Source of the DNA: Talpa occidentalis | Taxonomy: Eukaryota > Chordata > Mammalia > Eulipotyphla > Talpidae | NCBI RefSeq assembly: GCF_014898055.3 | Contig: NW_023601104.1 | Location: 71,407,106-71,471,105, forward strand | Direction: 5' to 3' | DNA length: 64,000 bases | In this document: in pieces, positions 44,871-56,432 of the stretch | How the letters are laid out: each line of letters opens with the position of its first letter | How positions within the stretch are numbered: position 1 is the stretch's first letter | Notes under the pieces: model-generated | The model's database searches: none | Told to the model about the DNA's origin: nothing | What the model saw: the letters and a program-made list of their open reading frames with translations, nothing else | Program-made: the position numbers and the translations under genes

Positions 44871-45610
44871 TAGAATTATAGTTGCATCAGTAAATGCAAT
44901 TATTTTTTATAGAATTACTGGAAAACTATATTAGCAGGTTGAACATTTTCAGCAGGTGGCTGAGATATTTTGAAATCTTAAGTTTGAAAGTTAATACATT
45001 GTTAAGAAAAGAAGAAAATTGTAAAGAGTAACATCTAAGAATGAATATTTTCCACTTTTATTTGGTTTTATCAGATAGTATTCACTTGGTATCAAGTTTC
45101 TCGAGTTGTTCAAGGTAACTTAGAAACTTCTAATAAACTTATAGGGCTATCTTAGGGAAATCAGTAGCACCATGCAGTAAGAAGGACTTTGTTCCAGGAC
45201 TGGAAAGTCCCAGAATTTCCTCTTCATTTCTCATACCCATTTAATTTATTTATTCCTCTCAAGCCCACAGTTCCCAAAATTACAATAGCAACTAATTGGA
45301 GAGAGCCTAAAAGACTTTTTTTGTCCCCAGTTCCAAATCATAAATGAATAGACTACAGATAAGGTGTCCTGTTGAAAGGAGCAGGGTTATGTGATATAAA
45401 AATACTTGCCACAAACCCATAAAATGGGACGGACACTCTAAAGTCATTCATAGCCATTGACAATAAAGAGTATTCAATGTTTTCATTATGAAACTGAAAA
45501 TGTATAGGAGTTTTACATGCTGAGACAATTTTTTTTCCTCTGAATTAAATTTTAATCAATTTCTCTCAATATCGTAATGCTGCTCTCTTTTCTTCTTACG
45601 CATTATCTAG
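44871..45610. other. Intron 16, 3' end
   Basis: Nothing classified. Confidence 0.5.
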
Positions 45611-45796
45611 ATGGCATTGGAAGATTCGGAACAGAAGTACAATCTTTTACATTCAGTTTTCACAGATTTAGAAGATTTGTCAATAATTTTTGAAACAGAT
45701 GATTTAGCACAGTCCATACAAGAGTTAAGCCATCAAGTAGCAGATTTACAACAAAAAATAATGGAAAGTCTTCCACAGATTCAGCGAATGGCTGAT
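45611..45796 (+). CDS. SYNE2: SYNE2 local exon 17 (nesprin-2 rod)
   Basis: A 186-nt symmetric exon (residues 1741-1802), MALEDSEQKYNLLHSVFTDL to ...QIQRMAD. The acceptor is cattatctag and the donor GAT|gtaagt. The exon begins with an in-frame ATG, but this is an internal Met, as in human. It contains EDLSIIFETDDLAQSIQELS and QQKIMESLPQIQRMAD, matching nesprin-2. Frame-compatible with exon 18 (D+DVTAIE). Confidence 0.96.
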
Positions 45797-46900
45797 GTAA
45801 GTTTGCACTATAAATATCTGACTTATTTTTAATTAACATTTCAATTAGCAAATCACAGTTACACCGGTTAGTCAGCTCTTATTTATATGAAGACACATTG
45901 ATTTAAACATTGATCGAAAGACACACTTTTTAAAATTTTTTCATTTATGTTCTTATTCTTGGATTGTATGTTACCTTATTTTGCAGTGTGACTACAACAA
46001 CAAAAAAAATCATATCATTCTCAGTACTGAAGTGTCCTGTTTAAAGAGTGAATAATCCTAATTAAATAAGCTCATTGTTTCCCTTTGTCAGAGATGTGTT
46101 ATTGATTAGAAGCACAGATTAGCAAAGAGGGAATTAAAACAGATAATCTCCCAAAACTTCATTCACCAATAGCAAGTATTTAATGAGGGGCTGCTATCTA
46201 CCAATCACTGGATTTAAAAAGCATTTTATTTACTTTGACTTAAAATGTCTGAGATTTATTTAAGAATGGAGTCACATATCAAAGTCACATAGCAAATTGT
46301 TTACCTTTTGTTTCTCAGTTATGCTTCCTATACCACACTTATGTAACTTCTGGGAACAATAATTGTTAAATAGTCTTGGTTATTGAAGTGTTGAAAATTA
46401 CACTAAAATTCATTGTATGCTTTTCTATAACTTCTTAAATATAAGGTGCAGAAAATAATTTCAATATAATTTAATTTTTCCTTATAATTTGGACCTATTA
46501 CTGTAAACAGTTACTGTACTTTCTGCTTCATTCTTCATTTGCATCAGACCTGTAAAGATATGTTTATCTTAAATTGAATGGCTCCAAACTGCTGCAGTGT
46601 GAAGCCCTTAGTTAATTTCTGCTTAATTTTTTCTATTCACTCCAATATTAGCTATACCTTTTTATTGTTGCAGCATTAAGCTCTAAAGTAAAGGTCTGAA
46701 AACCCACTTAGGGTGTGAATGGACTTCTATATGTAGGTTTCCTAGCACATATTCTTTAGTATATACGTATCATGGCACATTTTCTTTAGTATGCAGGTTT
46801 TATAGCACATATTGCAGCATTTTCACTTTAAGTTTCTTGGTCTGGTTCCAGAAACTGACACTGAGGAGAGAACAAATACTGGGCAAATGATCTACTGTTT
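45797..46900. other. Intron 17, 5' part
   Basis: Contains an imperfect tandem block at about 46735-46815 with "tagcacatattctttagtat" repeated in diverged form two to three times. Otherwise nothing recognised. Confidence 0.55.
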
Positions 46901-46914
46901 AAATTCATCTGTGT

Positions 46915-47054
46915 TGAGTTACAGTTGTATGGGGAATATAAAAATAAAAAAAAAGAAAAGAAAAAGAACCATGTAGAAAACACAACTGAATGACTCCACT
47001 AACACAGGACCAGGCTACACTTTCCTTGACATGCAACCTAAAAATAAAATAAAT
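46915..47054 (+). mobile_element. L1 3'-end stub with possible 3' transduction
   Basis: 140 bp flanked by the exact duplication AAATTCATCTGTGT (46901-46914 and 47055-47068). The first 30 bp (gttacagttgtatggggaat...) match the 3' end of the young L1 seen at 31281 and 57023. An A-rich run follows, then about 85 bp of non-L1 sequence, then a second A-rich end. This order is what an L1 3' transduction produces. Confidence 0.7.
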
Positions 47055-47068
47055 AAATTCATCTGTGT

Positions 47069-47603
47069 AGGTTATAAAGTAGTTTAGAGTCTCTACAGGA
47101 CAATAGTTCATTAGAGGATTGGCAAGAAAATTCTGTTAATTTTCAGTTCCTTATGTGTTTATTTCTAAAGGTGATTTTATCATTTTACTTTAAGTGGTGA
47201 AAATTTTTAAAATGTTAGCCCCACTTGTATTCAAGTGTTTAAGCACATTCCAAAGTAAGTCTAAAGAATTGTAGATAATTGAGAATTTATTGAAGAATTG
47301 ATTTGGACACATACTGTTTTTGCTATCATTGTATAACTAATTGAAAATTGGCCCTATGAGGATCTTTAATTCAATTAAATATAATGCCGTATAGTATGCT
47401 ATTCTATGAGTAAGTTAATATTTCTATTGAAAACAATCAGCATTATTTATGTAAGACTTGGTTACTTGAAGAGGTATAAGTGGCAAGCAATTTGGTTAAT
47501 ATGAGAACAAATGAGTGGCATAACTGTGTCTTACAGATTTCTAATGTACAACATATATTACGTGAATGTGGGTTTTTTTTTTAATTTGTTTCTGAAATTC
47601 TAG
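47069..47603. other. Intron 17, 3' end
   Basis: Nothing classified. T-rich acceptor (ggttttttttttaatttg...tag). Confidence 0.5.
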
Positions 47604-47726
47604 GATGTAACTGCTATTGAAACTGAGGTAAAGACAATGGAGAAAAGAGTTTCAAAAATCAAAACTATTCTGTTATCAAAAGAAATATTTGATTTTTCAC
47701 CTGAAGAACATCTTAAGCATGGCGAG
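47604..47726 (+). CDS. SYNE2: SYNE2 local exon 18 (nesprin-2 rod)
   Basis: A 123-nt symmetric exon (residues 1803-1843). It reads DVTAIETEVKTMEKRVSKIK to ...SPEEHLKHGE. The donor is GAG|gtaagc. It contains KTILLSKEIFDFSPEEHLKH, nearly identical to human nesprin-2 as recalled. The SPEEH motif marks an inter-helix turn. Confidence 0.95.
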
Positions 47727-47872
47727 GTAAGCATGGATCATTATTAAAAATATTTTCTCATAATGCTTTTTATGTTTTGAAAATATGTAATAATATGATT
47801 AGAAAGTATAGTCTGGTTAGAATAATAGCAAAATAAAACTGAAAAATAGAGATGACTATGAGTATCATTTTG

Positions 47873-48154
47873 TGTGTGTGTGTTTTTTTTTAAAGATTTA
47901 TTTATTTATGCATACAAGAGCTGGGGTACAGGCCAGAGATGCAGGGGGGTGAGAGGACTCACCAGAGACAGAGTGGAGAACAGAATAGGCAGACTGACTG
48001 AAATACACTGCTGAGGGGAGCAGCGGGCAAGACAGGAGAGGTCTGCTGCACCATGTGGGTAGCTCCCTGGCTGGCCGGGGATCGAACTCGTGCTGCAGAG
48101 GCTGCGGATTGCCTCATAGTGCAGTGCTTAACCCCTTGTGCCACCAGAGAGTCC
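47873..48154 (-). mobile_element. tRNA-derived SINE, old subfamily (copy 10)
   Basis: Reverse-complement full-length copy with a GTGTGTGT run at the tail edge. The TSD is imperfect: TGAGTATCATTTTG (47859-47872) and TGAGTATCTGATTTTG (48155-48170). The B box is gatcgaactcgtgctgc. Confidence 0.88.
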
Positions 48155-48519
48155 TGAGTATCTGATTTTGAATCATCTATAAAGTACTATCTATATAAAG
48201 ATAATTTTCCTGTGTATTATTTTGTCCTTTAATTCCTTTCTCAAACCTTAAAGTGTGAAGTCTTGCCTTCAAGACAAATGCAGTTGTATAAACATAAGAG
48301 CTTGAGCCTCAAAGTCAAGAGAATGGAGTTCCTGCTCCAGCTACACTGTTTACTGCTTCTGAGACTTTAAGCAATTGCTATTTCACAGTAGTGGATAGTT
48401 TTCGGGTACTCTTTCATATCTGCACATTGGTGTTGGCAGTGATTACATTGGGCAAGTCCAATGTATGTAGAACCTCTAGCACAGTATCTGGGACGTGCTA
48501 AACTGCAGTCACTGATTTC

Positions 48520-48670
48520 CCCTGGAAGTTTGGAGTGCATGTGCATGGGGGTCAGACAGCTCTGGGTTCTAATCCCAGCCCCCAGCCTCTTACAGTCTAA
48601 CCTCATCTATGTTTTCTAACGTCATTGAGCCTAGTTTCCTTACTTGTGAAATGGCAGTTAGGTTAGTTTT
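48520..48670 (+). repeat. MIR fragment
   Basis: Sense MIR: "ctctgggttctaatcccagc", then "cattgagcctagtttcctta", "cttgtgaaatggcag". Confidence 0.65.
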
Positions 48671-49356
48671 GAAGATTGAATAAAATGGCACTTAATAAGG
48701 TGAATATTCTCTTCTCATATCTTGGTTATATTAACTCCAATTCCTATGCATCAGATGTTATTAACATAAGATTTAATAATGCTTTGGGAGACTTAAGAAA
48801 TTTGGCAGGACATTTCTTTTCAATTCAAGAAGCATTTTTTGAGGGCCCACTATGTTGGAAGCTTTGTACTAGGTGCAGTTGCTACAAAAATAGGGGGGGT
48901 GGAAATTGTTTGGGGAATAGACCCAAGATGAAAATTCATACATTGTGCAAAAATGAAAAATGATGTAAAAAATATATAAAAAAATAAATATATATATTAA
49001 AAAAAATTTAAAAAGTGAGTGAGATACAGATGCCCTTACACAACTCACTGCTCAGTGAAGACACAAACAAACAGTTCTGCACAGAGGGAGGCGGGGAAGG
49101 AGAGAAATAAGAGTGTTGCCCAGCATCCAGTTAGTGCTGGTAGGTTACTCTGGCCCCAGGCATTCTTTCCTCAGACTGTAGAACTACCAGATTACAAGTG
49201 ATATGATAGTTTTTGTTTTCAATCTAAACTAAGAAAATGTTTTAAAAATTCAAACTATAAAAATAAAATTATATAGTATTTTAATTTTGAATAATTAGAT
49301 CTGGCAGTGACATTTGCCCCCTACTTATGTGCTATGCTTACCTTAATACAATTAAG
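48671..49356. other. Intron 18, 3' part
   Basis: AT-rich with an A/T run (48960-49010). No gene recognised. It ends in the unusual acceptor ...acaattaag. Confidence 0.5.
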
Positions 49357-49539
49357 ATCATTCTTGAAAATATGCGTCCCATGAAGAAAACCATTGCTGA
49401 AATCATGTCTTACCAAGTGGAACTGAGGTTACCGCAGACAGGAATGAAACCTCTGCCTGTGTTTCAGCGGACAAATCGGCTTTTACAAGATATAAAGCTG
49501 TTGGAAAACGTGACTCAGGAACAAAATGAGTTATTAAAG
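49357..49539 (+). CDS. SYNE2: SYNE2 local exon 19 (nesprin-2 rod)
   Basis: A 183-nt symmetric exon (residues 1844-1904). It reads IILENMRPMKKTIAEIMSYQ to ...VTQEQNELLK. The acceptor ttaatacaattaag has a poor pyrimidine tract and an aag end, so it is among the weakest in the window. The donor is AAG|gtgaga. It contains RLPQTGMKPLPVFQRTNRLL, a very well conserved nesprin-2 segment by recall. A SINE sits just 48-68 bp after the donor. Confidence 0.95.
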
Positions 49540-49606
49540 GTGAGAATTTTATGGAAACAGCCAGCTTCGTGGATGAAAAGTTACAGCAAAAGCTGGTTTT
49601 CTTTTC

Positions 49607-49876
49607 TTTCTTTTTTTTAAAGATTTGTTTTTATTTATGCACACAACAGCTGGGATGTAGGCCAGAGGAGCAGGGTGCGAGAGGATTCACCAGAGACAGA
49701 GTGGAGAGCAGAAAAGGCAGATCTACTAAAATACACTGCTGAGCGGAGCAGCAGGCGAGACAGGAGAGGTCTGCTGCACCACATATGTCAGCTCCTGGCC
49801 AGGGATCAAACTCCTGCAGTAGCTGGCGATAGCTTGGTAGTGCTGAGAGTTAACCCTTTGCACCATCAGGGAGGCC
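49607..49876 (-). mobile_element. tRNA-derived SINE, old subfamily (copy 11)
   Basis: Reverse-complement copy near exon 19. The TSD is imperfect: CAAAAGCTGGTTTTCTTTTC (49587-49606) and CAAAAACTGGTTTTATTTTC (49877-49896). The tail is at the left (ttttttttaaagatttg) and the head at the right. Confidence 0.88.
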
Positions 49877-49896
49877 CAAAAACTGGTTTTATTTTC

Positions 49897-52016
49897 AGTT
49901 TTAGTGGTTGGGGTAAATGGATCCTGTGATAGTAAGATGCTGCCTTTGTAGGTTCTTGTTAGTGTTACCCATTAAAGCATTGTTATGGTCTCTTTTATTC
50001 TATTCTATAGTTTTTGAAAACCTAAGTAGGTAAAATGCTGTGGTAAGAGGCTCAAACCTGGAGAGCGCATTTACAGTCCCATGAGGTGAATGGATCTTTA
50101 TGGGAATCATTACCATAATAATCTCTGTATACTTCTTAGTCACATTCCTGTTAATTTTCTCTTTTTCCTCAAACACGTGATACAAGTTGACCCTTTGCTG
50201 CTTTTTTTTAACATAAAGAGACTTATATCAGAGAGTTAGATGAATTGCTAAAATAACTTGTATCAAGATTCATTTATGAACCAATATAATAAAAATGTGT
50301 GTTTCTGCACTACTAGTGTTCTCCATATTAGGGTTTCTTTCTTCCAACTAATAATTTCTTTCAGTCTCTTGCCAAGAGGTATTTTTTTTTCCTTATGCTT
50401 GTTTGAGTTCCACTCTCTAGTTAGTAATCAACATTAGGTAGGAATTGCATTTCTAGACTAATAACCATTCTCACAAGAGCAGGAAGTTACTGAAAACGCC
50501 TTAAATTCCAGACTTTTTTACCTTCTTGATAGATCCCAGTTGTCCTGCCTTCTTCTGATTAGATAGATCACTCCAAGAGAAAGGTTATTTTCCTTCCTTC
50601 CCACCACCACCTTGCTATAGGAAGAAAATCACTCTTTCTCTCTCTACAATTTTGCTCGCATTTAGGTGGCCACTCTGTGCTCTCCTGAGACTTGAGGATG
50701 CTGTAATCTCTGGTTTGAGTCTTAACTCATAAAATCTTCCTGGCCTGGCTGCTGATCAGTTGACATGATTTTCTAACACCCACAGAGAGAAAAAAGATCT
50801 GGAACTCAGAGTACTATTTTTTAATAATTTGAAGAGAAGTAAAAAAGATAAAATTTGATCTATTATTTTTAATCTTTTGTACTTTATTCGTCTCCTGGTC
50901 TAGAAAAGAAAATAACAGTCCTAACTATGCTTTAAAGTGGCTTCTTCACAAGATGAAAGAGAGGGAGATAGAAGAGGAAATTATATTTTGTGCCTAGTTA
51001 GGTATCAAATGGTACTGCTAAAATTTTCCATTTTATTGTGTTAGTGAAAACCAGGTGTCATTTCGTATATTTCAAAGCTAAGTAAACCAGTGGTAATAAA
51101 ATCATTAGAATGTGGCACATTTCTTTTAATTCTTTAGATATTTGTAAGTGCCCAAGACAATTGCTTTGGGGGAAAGTAATGGGTTATAGCTCATTATTGA
51201 GGGCTGGTGAACAGGTGTGTGCAGGAACTTAGTTATTCATTTCCAGGCTGCAGCTAAAATTATGGTTAAATATTAAAGAAAGTACACGGAAGAATTCTAT
51301 GTTGGTCCAAATTTTTGTAGTTTAAAAAGGCATTTGGTTCATTGCAAAGCACACCAAGGAAACATCTAGACTTTCTTTTGAAGTCCTTCTCTTTATCTTT
51401 CATCATACTTTGATCCTATTACTTAGTCCACAAATAGGTTCTACCTTATTAGTTTTACCTTATTCGCAAACTCAGATGACTCTTGAACCCTTAACCTCTT
51501 TTCCATAAAATATACATTGTTAATCCCAGTGGGAACCGTGTAAGGATGTGGCTGAGACAGGAAAATCTATCATATCTTAAATCACATGCCCTTTCCACTG
51601 TAAAATCAGTTATGTTACCTTTCTGTGTGGCCCTATGTGGAATATGTATTAAAATATGTATGTGACAGATCAGTAATTTCATAAAACTTCACAACTGTAT
51701 GTTAACATGACTTAAAATGCTTGCCAGAATAAGCCTATATAGACTGGAAATACTTAAGAGCAAAGAAAGGTATGTCTTACTAAACTTGTACTCCTAGTGC
51801 TACCACGGTGCCTTGACATATAGTGGAGCAAGATTAGGTGCCATCTTTGCAAATGTTGTTCTCTGTATTTTGACTATCATTTCCTACTGAAATTATATGG
51901 GTTCATATTTACTGTATTTGAATGGAATTTATGATGGGTAGATTTAAAAGTAGGCTAATTAATCTAGTTATAATTAAATTATAACCAAATTCTTCTTTTG
52001 GGGGGTTGTTTTGTAG
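49897..52016. other. Intron 19, most of it
   Basis: About 2.1 kb without gene or classifiable repeat. A short L2-like piece around 51740-51830 is possible ("tgccttgacatatagtggagc"). Confidence 0.45.
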
Positions 52017-52148
52017 ATAGTCATAAAGCAGACTAATGAATGTGATGAAGAAATAGAAAGTTTGAAACAGATCTTAAATGATTATGCAGCTGAGTTCCCC
52101 CTTGAGCAAATGTCACTAGAACAAGATCCCAATCTGCCACAAGTACAG
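52017..52148 (+). CDS. SYNE2: SYNE2 local exon 20 (nesprin-2 rod)
   Basis: A 132-nt symmetric exon (residues 1905-1948). It reads IVIKQTNECDEEIESLKQIL to ...QDPNLPQVQ. The acceptor is gttttgtag and the donor CAG|gtatgt. It ends with a Pro-rich QDPNLPQVQ. The NDYAAEFPLEQMSLEQD part differs most from human by recall. It is the last long coiled-coil exon before the rod thins out. Confidence 0.93.
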
Positions 52149-52719
52149 GTATGTTTCTTTCATTTCTTCATCTAGCATTTCATCAACAAGCACTCAGGCA
52201 TTGTTGTCTACAAGTCTGTGTGATAGAAAAATATTTCGTAATATCTCTCTTCCAGTTGAAGATATTTTTTGCATTTACTTATTTTCCATACCCATCTTAT
52301 TAAATAAGTGATTATACAATTATTATGTTATGAGAGGAACTTTAGTTCTCCTAAGGTTCAACTTGATACATTTTAGTCTGAATATGCTCTGGTGAGGTGT
52401 TTGGACAACCTAGCTTCCCATTTAGCTTTCTGGGGTAGGGTTCAGGCTGTATAGACCAACTGGCTTTAGAGGCTTTGGAGGTGAAGACCCTGAACACTGT
52501 TATAATGGAGAGTTCCATGCACTAAGCAGTATTGCCATATGCCATAACTAACAGTGTCCTGTATGCCCAGTTACAGTGGTTTGCATAGTAACCCTCCACT
52601 GCTAGAGTCTTTTCAGTCTTTGTTTTTTGAATCTGTATTTTTGCATTGAAAAAATCTGATCATATAGCAGGGATTGCAGAGAGCTGCCTTTTTCCTGCAT
52701 CCAAGTTGATATAAGCAGG
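52149..52719. other. Intron 20, 5' part
   Basis: Nothing classified. Confidence 0.5.
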
Positions 52720-52800
52720 CAATTTCTATGGATTCAAAGCCAGGTTACACCACGTGCTAGCTGTGAGACCTTGGGCATGCTGTTTAACATCAAAGGTGAA
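52720..52800 (+). repeat. MIR fragment
   Basis: "cacgtgctagctgtgagacc" and "ttgggcatgctgtttaacat" are the MIR core in sense. Downstream copy limits are unclear. Confidence 0.6.
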
Positions 52801-54259
52801 ATATAGAGGGGCTCAAAGATACACAGCTATTAAGTGCTAGACTCAAGGAAGACTCAATATTGAAGATTCATTGTGGTAAAAATGTTAAATTTCTCTTTGC
52901 CCTAAAACAAAAATGTGAGGACCCCGGAGAACTTTTATTTATGAGTTGTATCTACTGATACAGAAAGAAATTAAAACTCAAAGGGTAAAATGTTTAATTT
53001 TAAAATAATAGTAATAAACCCATTATATGTTATAGAAATATTATGTTAGTTATTATTACAGGAATTATATAGTTTCTGTATGTTATAGCATTTCTATTAA
53101 CATTAGATGTTAATAGAAATAACCTACTTTTATGTAAGAAATTATATTTTCCAAAAGGAACAGTAGTGAGAAGAGTGACACAGTTGTACATTTTTACAAG
53201 TCTTACTATCTGACTTACTCAACAACAGCTAGATTTACGTCTGCTTCTGCATTTGCTCTGCTGAGCTGATATATTAATATTTTTGTTTGAAATAGATAAC
53301 TTATTATGAAATAGATCTTGACCTCATGTAGTGTGGGCCCTCCCGAGAGGGTCTGTTAATGCTTGTTGTGACCTGCCATGCCTCCTTCATGCTGGCTGCT
53401 CTGTAGACTTCTGTTTCTTTAAGTGTTATTATCCAGCTGCAGCATTGCATCTGTTAGGAGACATTATACCTCTGAATTTTGGTGTTTATGGAAAATGGAC
53501 ACAGACCACAGCCAACTCAAATTGTCATTTCACAGAGCAATCACAGGAAGTCTAATTTGAAATAGAGTAGGGATGTTGCTGTGGGGATATGCGTGGTAGC
53601 CAAGGAACCATGGGAGCTGGGAGTCAGGAAATCTAGCTGCATGCACCGTCACTAGCTAGCTGTGGCCCTGGAAAAACAACCTTTCCCTGGACTTCAGAGC
53701 TGGAGACATTAAGATTCTCTGACTAAAAAAAAAAAAAAAAAAATTTTGTGAATATTTGTAGAATGGATGCATGAGTAAATGGATGGATGGATGGATGGAT
53801 GGATTAAAGAACATGTTAGGAACAAAATCCTAACACTTGAAGGTTTCCTAAAAAGAGCAGGTTTTCTCCCAGTGTGGCACACACTGCAAATCTCAAGCAG
53901 AGATCCAGTGACACCTTTTAGGATGCTAGACAGAAAGATGTCAAACTCGATGACGTCTACTATTTCTTCCAAATTTAAGTTTCTGTAATTCTGTACTCCT
54001 CTTACATAGACAGTGGACATCTGCATCTCTTCTATAGACAAAAAAATTTATTCCTGTATGTCAGTCATATAAATTTTGAGGTAACATCATAAAGCTTATA
54101 ATCATCTGTCATTCCCATAGTCTGTTCCACTTCACAGCACCTTTATTTATCACTTCCCATTTGGTCGGAAACTTTGAGAAAAAGTAAATGAGTTCAGTCA
54201 TACAAAGAATGCTTCAAAGACAATAATAAAAGTGTGAGATTTCTAATCTTGTTTTCTCA
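52801..54259. other. Intron 20, middle
   Basis: Contains a local duplication "tattaacattagatgtta" near 53095-53115, an 18-A run (53726-53743) and a (GGAT)n microsatellite. No gene recognised. Confidence 0.5.
53779..53804 (+). repeat. (GGAT)n microsatellite
   Basis: Six GGAT units in tandem (atggatggatggatgg...). Confidence 0.9.
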
Positions 54260-54490
54260 CAGTGGTTCCCAAATGTTAGTTCGTTTATACATTTCCCGGG
54301 GAGCATGTTAAGGAGCAGGTTCTGGGTCCTGATGCTGTGACGTGCTGCCAGACCGGTGGCTCCCACCCCTGGCTGCTCACCCCAGCAACAATGAGCTGGC
54401 CACAGAGTTCCAAGCTTCAGCTCCACCCCAGAGATTGACTGACAAGGTGAGGCTAAGACATCCTGCAGCTCATAAATGCTCTCTAGGTTA
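54260..54490. repeat. Possible MER5-like hAT remnant
   Basis: Starts with CAGTGGTTCCCAAA, like the MER5A end, and contains "cagctccaccccagagattg", which resembles the MER5 interior. The right end is not clear. Confidence 0.4.
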
Positions 54491-54664
54491 CTCAGAAACA
54501 GCCAGAATGGAGAGGAGCTATATATACTGTCCCAGAGACTGGCTCTTAGTTCTGTACCACACAGCATAGAAAAAGCTTCGTTTTTGTACCAAAGGAACCA
54601 GGCCTCTGTGGGCATGCACAGGGCCTCAGATGCCCCAAAGCCTGCAGATACTCTTTCTGCACAG

Positions 54665-54862
54665 GGAGAAATGGAAGAGATGGAAAAGCAGATTATGAGT
54701 TTGAACCAGAAAAAAGAAGACCTGTTGGTGCACTTGAAGTCAACCCTGCTAAAACTTCACCAGCATTTACAGCAAGAACAGCAGGAATTAGAGAAAGAAA
54801 TGCTGCTAGCTGGAGCACCAGAAGAGGATGGAGTGGATGAGAAGGAACTTTCAGAGTGGCAG
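54665..54862 (+). CDS. SYNE2: SYNE2 local exon 21 (nesprin-2 rod)
   Basis: A 198-nt symmetric exon (residues 1949-2014). It reads GEMEEMEKQIMSLNQKKEDL to ...DEKELSEWQ. The acceptor is tttctgcacag and the donor CAG|gtgggt. The helix LKSTLLKLHQHLQQEQQELE is followed by LLAGAPEEDGVDEKELSEWQ, an acidic flexible stretch. Compared with human as I recall it, the coiled half is preserved and the acidic half has changed a lot. Confidence 0.93.
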
Positions 54863-55433
54863 GTGGGTCTGACTCTCTTAATGCTGCCTGGCCCCGCATT
54901 CCATAGGAGCGTTCAGTGGGTAGTGCTCATCCCCTGGAAAATCTGTGGTACCTATGTATGTGGCCTGTGTAAGAGAGGAATTTAAAAAGGGAAATATTTC
55001 ACCTGAGATTGTTCACTACTGAACATAAATCTCAGGGTGTGTCATTTTGGACTCAACCCAGAATGCTTCTGCCCAAGTTACTTAAGGACGTGCTTTTGAA
55101 ATTCCATGAGTAGGTGGGTGGGGACTTCCCTTTGAAGTATCCTCCTACTAAACAGTCAGTCCATTGCCGGATGAAAAATGGGGCCAGCACCTTTCTAAGC
55201 CCCCTCTGGAGCCACATCAATGAATCACATTCTTGAATTGTTTGATGAGGGGCCCAGAAGGCAATGCAAATGAAGGGGACCTAAGTTGGACCAAGTCAAG
55301 AGACTTGGCTGGATTCAGCTGAAGGGTGCCAGATCCAGCGGCTGCTTATGTGGGTAGGCAGCTTGGATAAAGTGAGTAAAAATTAGCTATTGAATGGACA
55401 CCCAACCGCAAGTTTTTGCTCTGTGCTTTTCAG
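54863..55433. other. Intron 21
   Basis: The in-frame read-through after exon 21 stops at 54985 and is not coding. No repeat identified. Confidence 0.5.
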
Positions 55434-55508
55434 CTAAATAGAACAGGCCCCATGTCTTTCCTGCCGGCAGTGGAAGAGGAGGCTGAAGAGAGCTCCCTGA
55501 AGAGTGAA
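55434..55508 (+). CDS. SYNE2: SYNE2 local exon 22 (75-nt linker exon)
   Basis: A 25-codon symmetric exon (residues 2015-2039), the shortest in the window. It reads LNRTGPMSFLPAVEEEAEES then SLKSE. The acceptor is gcttttcag and the donor GAA|gtaagg. It has no heptad pattern and is acidic and Ser-containing, an inter-repeat linker. Human SYNE2 has a matching 25-residue piece as I recall (LNRRGSMSYL...). Confidence 0.9.
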
Positions 55509-55648
55509 GTAAGGAAAATGATTTTCTCATTAAAGTTGATTAGAACTGAAGCCTCTAAAAGGTCAATGAGAAGATCTTAAAGTGAATGGTAACATAAGGA
55601 TGTTTAAACGTAATGTCTATATTTTGTAAGGGGAATTGAAGGTTTTTT

Positions 55649-55911
55649 AAATTATTTATTTATTTACATAAGAACCGGGGTACAGGCCAGATTCACGGGA
55701 GGGTGAGAGGATTCACCAGAGACAGAGTGGGGAGCAGAACAGGCAGACTGACTGAAATACACTGCTGAGGGGAGCAGCAGGGGAGACAGGAGAGGTCTGC
55801 CACACCATGTGGGACTCTTGCCGGCTGACCAGGATTGAACCAGCACTGCAGAGGCAGCGGACAGCTTCACAGCGCTGCACTCAACCGCCTACGCCACCAG
55901 GGGAGGCCCAT
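55649..55911 (-). mobile_element. tRNA-derived SINE (copy 12)
   Basis: Reverse-complement copy. TSD ATTGAAGGTTTTTT (55635-55648) with a right-hand partner ATTGAAGTTTTTTT (from 55912). The tail includes ttatttatttatttacataag, and the head (ccaccaggggaggccc) is on the right. Confidence 0.85.
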
Positions 55912-55943
55912 ATTGAAGTTTTTTTTTACATTACTAACATTTT

Positions 55944-56002
55944 TGAAGTGCATTGGGATAGATGTAATTCATGCAAGAGTGGGATAGATGCAATTCAAGC
56001 AC
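55944..56002 (+). repeat. Local two-unit tandem duplication
   Basis: "gggatagatgtaattcatgc" and "gggatagatgcaattcaagc" are adjacent diverged copies of a unit of about 25 bp. Confidence 0.85.
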
Positions 56003-56158
56003 ATCTGTGGGTGGAAGGGAGATTTATTGTCATACCCTGACTTCTGAATACATTGAACCCTTGAGAATACATTGTTTGGTTGGCACTGCTGGCGTGCATT
56101 ATAGAACTTTATTTCCTACATTTGAATGGACTTTTTTGTCTCTGAAAATGTCATTACC

Positions 56159-56418
56159 GGGCCTCCCTGGTGGTGCAGGAGGTTGAGCGCTGCACTCTGA
56201 AGCTGTCCGCAGCCTCTGAGCACGGGTTCGATCCCGGCCAGCTGGGGAGAAACTCACATGGTGCAGCAGACCTCTCCTGTCTCGCCAGCTACTCCCCTCA
56301 GCAGTATATTTCATCAGTCTGCCTGTTCTGTTCCCTGCTTTGTCTCTGATGAATCCTCTCACCCTCCCGCACATCTGGCCTGGACCCCGGTTCTTGGGTA
56401 AATAAATTAAATAAATTA
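56159..56418 (+). mobile_element. tRNA-derived SINE, old subfamily (copy 13)
   Basis: Head gggcctccctggtggtgcag, B box ggttcgatcccgg, tail gtaaataaattaaataaa. The TSD is imperfect: AAAATGTCATTACC (56145-56158) and AAAACATCATTACC (56419-56432). Confidence 0.88.
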
Positions 56419-56432
56419 AAAACATCATTACC

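Noticed and set aside
45611..45613. ATG at the start of exon 17 as an internal translation start
   Set aside because: The codon follows a normal acceptor directly; no promoter or first-exon evidence is visible here.
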